DNA from: Misgurnus anguillicaudatus
Lineage: Eukaryota > Chordata > Actinopteri > Cypriniformes > Cobitidae
Direction: 5' to 3'
DNA length: 64,000 nt
Assembly (NCBI RefSeq): GCF_027580225.2
Contig: NC_073339.2
Span: 41,406,501-41,470,500, forward strand
This document shows, one piece after another, positions 58,677-64,000 of this stretch. Both the position numbers and the translations under genes were made by a program. The notes beneath the pieces were generated by a model. It searched no databases, was not told where the DNA came from, and saw only the letters and a list, made by a program, of their open reading frames with translations. Position 1 is the first letter of the stretch, and the number at the start of each line of letters is the position of its first letter.

Positions 58677-59028
58677 GGAAAGTTTACCAGACAGGGTTTA
58701 GATTAATCCAGGAACAGGTCTTAGTTAAACTAGGACATTTAAGTAGTTTTTACAAACATACCTCTAAAAAAAGCAATACTTTACTGCTGTGCACCTTGGT
58801 ACAAAACAACCCATACGGCAAAAAAATAAATTTCTTTGTACAAAAATATGTTTTAAATATATGCTAAATACATTTGGTAGAAATTAAATGTATTTTTTAA
58901 ATTGAAAATATATTTAGTTTTAACCTTCATATATTAACATATATTTCAAAATGTACGAATTTCAGGGGCAACAAATACATTTCTAATTTTACAATCCATA
59001 TGGCCATATAGACATTTTGTATAAAATG

Positions 59029-59066
<38 letters not shown>

Positions 59067-59426
59067 TTATATAAATAATTGCAGTTGAAAATATATTTAA
59101 TTTTAAATATTAAAAAATAAATAAACTGTTGTTTACAGGTTTGTGACAGGTTTTTTCGTGCAACATGAATATAAATGTTTTAAAATATATTTATTTTTTA
59201 AATACATTTCAAAATATACAAAAAAATTGCAATTTCTTTTTTTAAACATTTAAAAATATATTACAGTACATATATTTTTTGGCAATTTTTTGTTCATTTT
59301 AAAATATATTTAAAATTATATTGGGAATGGCACTGATATATGTTAGTGCAAGATGTTTTTAAATTAAAGCAGCTCAAACATGCATTTTAGTCTGGGACTA
59401 GGATAAGCCCTGTCTGGGAAACCACC
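58677..59426. mobile_element. Foldback element expanded by AT-rich sequence
   Basis: GTTTACCAGACAGGGTTTAG-ATTAATCC at the left pairs with CTAGGATAAGCCCTGTCTGG at the right. ACAAAACAAC and GGCACTGATATATGTTAGTG belong to the normal short form. Between 58815 and 59325 AAAATATATTT-rich sequence, including a TA run at 59034-59063, enlarges it. Confidence 0.72.
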
Positions 59427-60019
59427 CCATAGAGGTTTAATTACAAGTAAAATGTTTTATAATATATAAAGTTTTTTATATATAAGTGTTTTCTGTTTCT
59501 TAACGTGCCCCAGGTTTAATTTTAATTGCTATAGAAATGAGCAACTGGCGACATTATTAAAGAGTAAATTATTTTAAAACCAAGGGTCGTGTACTTTTTT
59601 TGCCTTACAGCTGCCCAATATGTAATTTTTTTGTTGTGTATGTGTCTGTGCGGTACAAGCTTAAAAATACAGTTATTATTGACGTTAAACCAAGAATTTT
59701 CCATGAGCATGTACAACATTGTTTAAATACATTTACTAGAGGATCCTGAGAGCAGATGCCAATAAAAGTATTTTTAAGTAGATGAGATTTATTTTGGTTT
59801 CAGTATGCTATATCCGTCCAAAATTTTCCCAAACATGAGACAAGTTTTTTAGGGCCATTTTCGCCTTTGTTTGATAGACAGGATGTACGGAGAGGAAAGG
59901 AAAGTACAGGGTGGAGAGAGGGGTACGGGATCGCCAAAGGACTTTTCAACCTCGGGTCGCCAAAAGTGCGTCTGCACCATATGCTCCTACAAACATGAGA
60001 TGATTAGCAAGGCTGTCCA
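59427..60019. other. 3' flank of the SEA/EGF gene
   Basis: On the minus strand this is the 3' UTR and downstream. No other feature seen. Confidence 0.45.
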
Positions 60020-60094
60020 TTAGGCTGTCCAGCTCTTCTCCAAATCTACCAGCTCCATGCCTTCACAGTAAGAGCGAGGGCGAGTTGCTTTCAC
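60020..60094 (-). CDS. SEA/EGF gene last coding exon
   Basis: 24 codons plus TAA: VKATRPRSYCEGMELVDLEK then SWTA. It joins in frame to the previous exon. Confidence 0.85.
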   Translation of the reverse strand: MKATRPRSYCEGMELVDLEKSWTA

Positions 60095-63000
60095 CTATAA
60101 ATAAACAACAGGTTTTTTAGTATAACTACATCAATATAGATGCACATGTGTTTGTTTATGACTTACTGTTGCAGAATTTCTGTTGAGCTGCTGTAATAAT
60201 GGAAATGGTGTCCACTGAATCGGCTCGATCGGCCAGCTACAGACCGACAGGTCACTAGCCTTCCCAGAATCCACCACACCATCTGCTAAGCTGCAGTTGC
60301 TCATATCCCAGCCATACTGAGAACTGTATGACCAAACATACACAGAAAATAAAACTAAAAGTCGACAAACACATTACAGAACTAATCATTAATTTTATAT
60401 AAAAATAAAATTAAACTATAAAAAATTTAAGGAGCCAAAAAAGAAAAAAAAATATATAGAATATTTTATATAATAATATTAAATAAAATTTTAAATTACC
60501 AATGATAAATACGTTTTTTATATATTTACTGTAGGAAATTTACAACAATATCTTAATATTCTTATGATTTTTGGCATAAGAATTCTATAATTTGACCGTT
60601 ATAATGTATTTTTGGCTATTGCTATTTGCTACAAATATACCCGTGCTACTTACAGACTTGTTTTGTGGTCCAGGGTCACATGTATAAATCCTAGTTTGTT
60701 TATTTTAGCATTTACTAATATATTTTTCAAATTTAAGTTTCATGCATTTTACGTATCCAGTAATATGCAGAGTACCTGTGAGGATATATGGTGTTGAGGT
60801 TTGTCCCACTACCATGATATGTGGAGACAACAGAAAGTGTGTCATCGTGATAACAGCAGGTACGATCTAGGGCTCTTAAATGTAGTAATTCATCTGAGCG
60901 GGTAAAGATCGGGTTATCCAAAGAGTCTTCCGACCCCGGCCAGGACCTTCCCCAAAACCGAGCCGAGAGCTCATCGAAGTGATTAAATCGACGATAACTG
61001 AGTACACAAACACATAAGAGACAATAGAGTATTAATATCATACTATAATAAAGTGTGTCTCTTTGAATAGCACTATTAAAACAATTTCCAATAACAAAAT
61101 CAGGGCCATAACCTCATAAATAATAATGGAGTGTGTGTTATGTACGTGTGATACCTGCTGCGTGTTTGTTCCACTTTGGCCTGCATTAGCATGCTTTTAT
61201 AACGCCGGACTGCAAGATAAGACAGGAGGGCCATTACTGCGGCTACCGCGGTGAGCACACCAAAGCAAACGCCCACCAAACGTGGTCGGGTCATGCGGAG
61301 GTCGCAGCGCTGACCCATAAACCAATAATCCTCTCCGACAGGACACCTTTAAAATAAAAGGCCTGGTAAAAAGTTCAAAGCAAAACACGTGTACTGTATT
61401 ATTGCATGTGGATGTAAGTTGAACTTACTGGCAGATTGGTTGTTGATCAGGGCGATGGACACAGATGCCCTGATGTTTACAGTAGTCAAAGTGGCACACT
61501 GATGTGCAGCTGGCGTTTGTCTTGGAAGAGACACACTGAAACCCAGTAGGGCATTCAAACAGCCATTCACAAATCTCAGTCTGCAAACCTAAGAGAAAGA
61601 CAATAAAGATTAAAGGAATATTCCATTTTCTTAAAAAGAAAAATCCAGATAATTTACTCACCACCATGTCATCCAAAATGTTGATGTCTTTCTTTGTTCA
61701 GTCCAGAAGAAATTATGTTTTTTGAGGAAAGCATTGCTGGATTTTTCTCGTTTTGGTGGACTTTAATGGACACCAACACTTGACACTTAACTCAACACTT
61801 AACAGTTTTTTTCGGCGGAGTTTCAAGGGACTGTGGACGATCCCAAGCGAGGCATGGGGGTCTTATCTAGCAAAACGATTGTCATTTTTGACAAGAAAAA
61901 TAACAAATATACACTTTTAAAGCACAACTTCTCGTCTAGATCCCGTCCTGAAAGCGTCAGCGTGACCATCACGTCAAGAGGTCACAGAGGACGAACGCGA
62001 AACTCCGCCCCAGTGTTTACAAGTGTGTCGAAAGAGGACCGTTCCGACGTTGTTGTATGTGGAATGATACTAATTAATGTCTTTGTGTCAGTTTATTGTT
62101 TAAAACGGTCCGCAAATGTGCGTTTCATATATGTAACAAGTGACCTCTCTACGTCACCACGCATTTATGTTAGGTCGCGCTGGACCGGACCTAGACGAAA
62201 AGCTGTGGTTTAAAACTGTATATTTGTTATTTTTCTTGTCAAAAATGACAATCGTTTGCTAGATAAGACCCTTATGCCTCATTTGGGATTGTTTATAGTC
62301 CTTTGAAACTCAGTTGAAAAAAACTGTTAAGTGTTGAGTTAAGTGTTAAGTGTTGGTGTCCATTAAAGTCCATTAAAATGAGAAAAATCCTGCAATGTTT
62401 TCCTCAAAAAACATAATTTCTTCTGGACTCAACAAAGAAAGACATCAACATTTTGGATGACATGGTGGTGAGTAAATAATCTGGATTTTTCTTTTAAGAA
62501 AATGGACTATTCCTTTAATGGTATGAGATGGAGTATGATACTTAAAGGGATGGTTCACCCAAAAATGAAAATAATGTCATTAATGACTCAACCTCATGTC
62601 GTTCCAAACTCGTAAGACCTCCATTTATTTTCGGAAACAGTTTAAGATGTTTTAGATTTATTCCGAGAGCCTCCGTTGAAAATCTATGTACGGTATATTG
62701 TCCATGTCCAGAAAGGTAATAAAAACATCATCAAAGTAGTCCATGTGGCATCAATGGGTCAGATAGAATGTATTGAAGCATCGAAAATAAATTTTGGTCC
62801 AAAAATAACAAAAGTGACGACTTTATTTAGGTATGTTGTACACCACGTGCACAGGACTGCAGTGAAGCTGCTGACGTATTAGTATAATATTAGTAGTAAC
62901 CCAGATTACTCCTTTAACATTTCCATGTTTATCACTCACCTCCCACTGTAATGTTTTTCACTCTAACTCCACCCACAAATATTCCAGCCTTTGGCAATGG

Positions 63001-63866
63001 ATTTAACCCCGCCTCCTGTAACAGAGACTCCGCCCTTCCCAACCAGGAAAGTGCTTTCACTGTCTGAAACTGGACCACTGTTTGCAGAACTGGACCACTG
63101 AAATCATAGAAAATGTATCAAATTATATGCCATCTATTACTTAAACATAATAATAATAATGGTTTGATCCCCAGGGAATACAAATACTGATAAAAATGTA
63201 TACCATGTAATGAATAAAAGCATCTTCCAAATGCATAAAAATGTAAAGTTATCAACATTTGTGTATGCTGATGCCGAGACCTGAATCAGTCCATTGAAGC
63301 TCTTCCTAATATTTAATGAAACTATCTTAACTATCAAATATTTTTTTAATCTTTAATTTAAAGTAAGATATTTAACATGGTTTAATTTGGCATTGGTATT
63401 TCAATCTCATAAACTGCCTGAAGTACTGAAATTCCCTGGCAATTCACAAACCCATGTTTGACATTCAGAAAGCTGTGCTTACGTTAAAAGTCCATTCATT
63501 AATTTGCATCAAAATGTTTTGACAGCAAATATAACAACAATGTCCAATCTCTAAGCTAGCATATCTGTTACACATGTAATGACTTTCATTGACTTATTAA
63601 CATAGCTTGTAAAATAAATATTTACCTGTGCCAGGTCACATGTTGACTCTTGTACCCAGAGACTCGCTGTAGAAATGGCTGTAGAAATGGCTCCATCTGT
63701 AGGATTAAATAATTGCCAATACATTATTGCGGTGCTATATTAGAGACAACTATGGACAATCTTGTATGTATAAAGTCACATTCAGATGGTTTTACCTCAA
63801 GCAGGCCCATGCCAGGCTCAAAGTTGTCTTCCAGGGTGATTTGTAAGAGTACTTGAAATGTATCCT
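60020..63866 (-). CDS. SEA/EGF type I membrane protein, 5'-partial, family not assigned
   Basis: Eight exons in frame (63796-63866, 63626-63696, 62940-63097, 61429-61588, 61155-61346, 60776-60997, 60167-60323, 60020-60094) give 367 residues to a TAA stop; the gene continues past 64000. Residues 1-100 alternate strands and helices like a SEA module and carry an N-glycosylation site in VKNITVGG. Residues 105-167 are Cys-rich and end in an EGF module (C-x4-C-x5-C-x9-C-x-C-x12-C). A span lies near 176-199, followed by RRY and a 168-residue cytoplasmic tail. SEA-EGF-membrane order recalls interphotoreceptor matrix proteoglycans and membrane mucins, but I see no diagnostic motif. The gene is transcribed toward cacng3. 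Confidence 0.85.
60167..60323 (-). CDS. SEA/EGF gene exon, cytoplasmic tail 2
   Basis: 157 bp between ATACAG and GTAAGT. It encodes SQYGWDMSNCSLADGVV, DSGKAS (fits the DSGxxS phosphodegron pattern), and VCSWPIEPIQWTPFPLLQQL. Confidence 0.87.
60776..60997 (-). CDS. SEA/EGF gene exon, cytoplasmic tail 1
   Basis: 222 bp. It encodes YRRFNHFDELSARFWGRSWP, SLDNPIF (an NPxF motif), DELLHLRALDRTCCYHDDTL, and NLNTIYPH. Low-complexity sequence is absent, which suggests a conserved functional tail. Confidence 0.88.
61155..61346 (-). CDS. SEA/EGF gene exon, EGF end and membrane span
   Basis: 192 bp. It completes the EGF module (CPVGEDYWFMGQRC), then encodes the span VGVCFGVLTAVAAVMALLSY and the stop-transfer RRYKS. 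The exon ends in AKVEQTRS. Confidence 0.9.
61429..61588 (-). CDS. SEA/EGF gene exon, Cys-rich and EGF start
   Basis: 160 bp. It encodes LQTEICEWLFECPTGFQCVS, an N-glycosylation site TNASC, then CHFDYCKHQGICVHRPDQQP, the first half of the EGF module. Confidence 0.88.
61614..62514. mobile_element. TTAA foldback element (AGGAATATTCC variant), full length
   Basis: TTAA|AGGAATATTCCATTTTC to GAAAATGGACTATTCCT|TTAA, with arms as in 21584-22522. It lies in an intron of the SEA/EGF gene, 25 bp before the EGF exon. Centre CpG-rich. Confidence 0.87.
62546..62830. mobile_element. TTAA foldback element, left half only
   Basis: TTAA|AGGGATGGTTCACCC, then CTCATGTCGTTCCAAACTCG and AAATAAATTTTGGTCCAAAA, as in the left arm of 5138-5990. 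The right half is missing. Confidence 0.8.
62940..63097 (-). CDS. SEA/EGF gene exon, SEA-like core
   Basis: 158 bp, TTTCAG acceptor and GTGAGT donor. It encodes SGPVLQTVVQFQTVKALSWL, a helix AESLLQEAGL, and the final strand IFVGGVRVKNITVGG. A second CAGTGG acceptor-like site lies 20 bases inside. Confidence 0.82.
63626..63696 (-). CDS. SEA/EGF gene exon, SEA-like helix
   Basis: 71 bp, CTACAG acceptor and GTAAAT donor. It encodes MEPFLQPFLQRVSGYKSQHV then TWH. The PFLQ pair comes from a direct 12-bp duplication. Confidence 0.78.
63796..63866 (-). CDS. SEA/EGF gene, first visible exon
   Basis: 71 bp after TTTTTCAG, donor GTAAAA. It encodes DTFQVLLQITLEDNFEPGMG and LLE, a likely first strand of the SEA-like fold. 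A preceding exon must lie outside the window or in its last 130 bases. Confidence 0.75.
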
Positions 63867-64000
63867 CTGAAAAACAGCAGAAAGAAATACATTTAAGCAA
63901 TAAATGAAACCAAATGTGATTCAATAAAAAGTGATGTGGAGTGTGAAAAACTGAAAAGTCTGTCCTCAGTTTATCATGTTATCATTTTGCAGAATCATGA

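Noticed and set aside
60020..63866. Firm assignment to the interphotoreceptor matrix proteoglycan family
   Set aside because: SEA, EGF and membrane order agree, but I could not identify diagnostic motifs from memory, and only the 3' end is visible.

Overview
The window reads as a teleost nuclear genome, most likely a cyprinid (carp/zebrafish type). It is AT-rich, has long introns and is saturated with small foldback DNA transposons, Tc1/mariner and hAT elements and tRNA-derived SINE pieces. It carries three protein-coding genes, all split by introns. The organism call is an inference from gene content and repeat type.

Plus strand, 10236-43838: the 3' nine-tenths of a conventional protein kinase C beta gene (prkcb). 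Fourteen common exons encode the second half of C1A, then C1B, C2, the V3 hinge and the kinase domain. Two alternative last exons follow: a beta-I type at 37796-37951 and a beta-II type at 43686-43838. Exons 1 and 2 were not found and should lie upstream, so bases 1-10235 are intron. Every coding exon is intact. The one oddity is the exon 3/exon 4 junction, which keeps frame only with a non-canonical intron.

Plus strand, 50726-56663: a complete four-exon TARP gene, cacng3, 397 residues, with a tail longer than the mammalian protein and a C-terminal PDZ ligand. PRKCB next to CACNG3 in the same orientation matches the mammalian order, which supports both assignments. The pairing is functionally sensible: PKC signalling and AMPA-receptor trafficking are both neuronal.

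Minus strand, 60020-63866 and beyond: the 3' eight exons of a type I membrane protein with a SEA-like region, an EGF module, one membrane span and a 168-residue cytoplasmic tail. I could not name the family securely.

The rest is mostly transposon archaeology. 7.87-9.2 kb: an old SINE-like repeat holding three hAT-type elements inserted one inside another, each with a perfect 8-bp target duplication. 11.1-17.1 kb: a degenerate tandem array split by a 4.07-kb hAT element, itself split by a 3.0-kb LTR retroelement whose only ORF is gag-like with large internal repeats. About fifteen unrelated foldback elements share TTAA|AGG...CCT|TTAA ends. A dead Tc1 transposon lies in intron 12, and a 1-kb palindrome lies between prkcb and cacng3.
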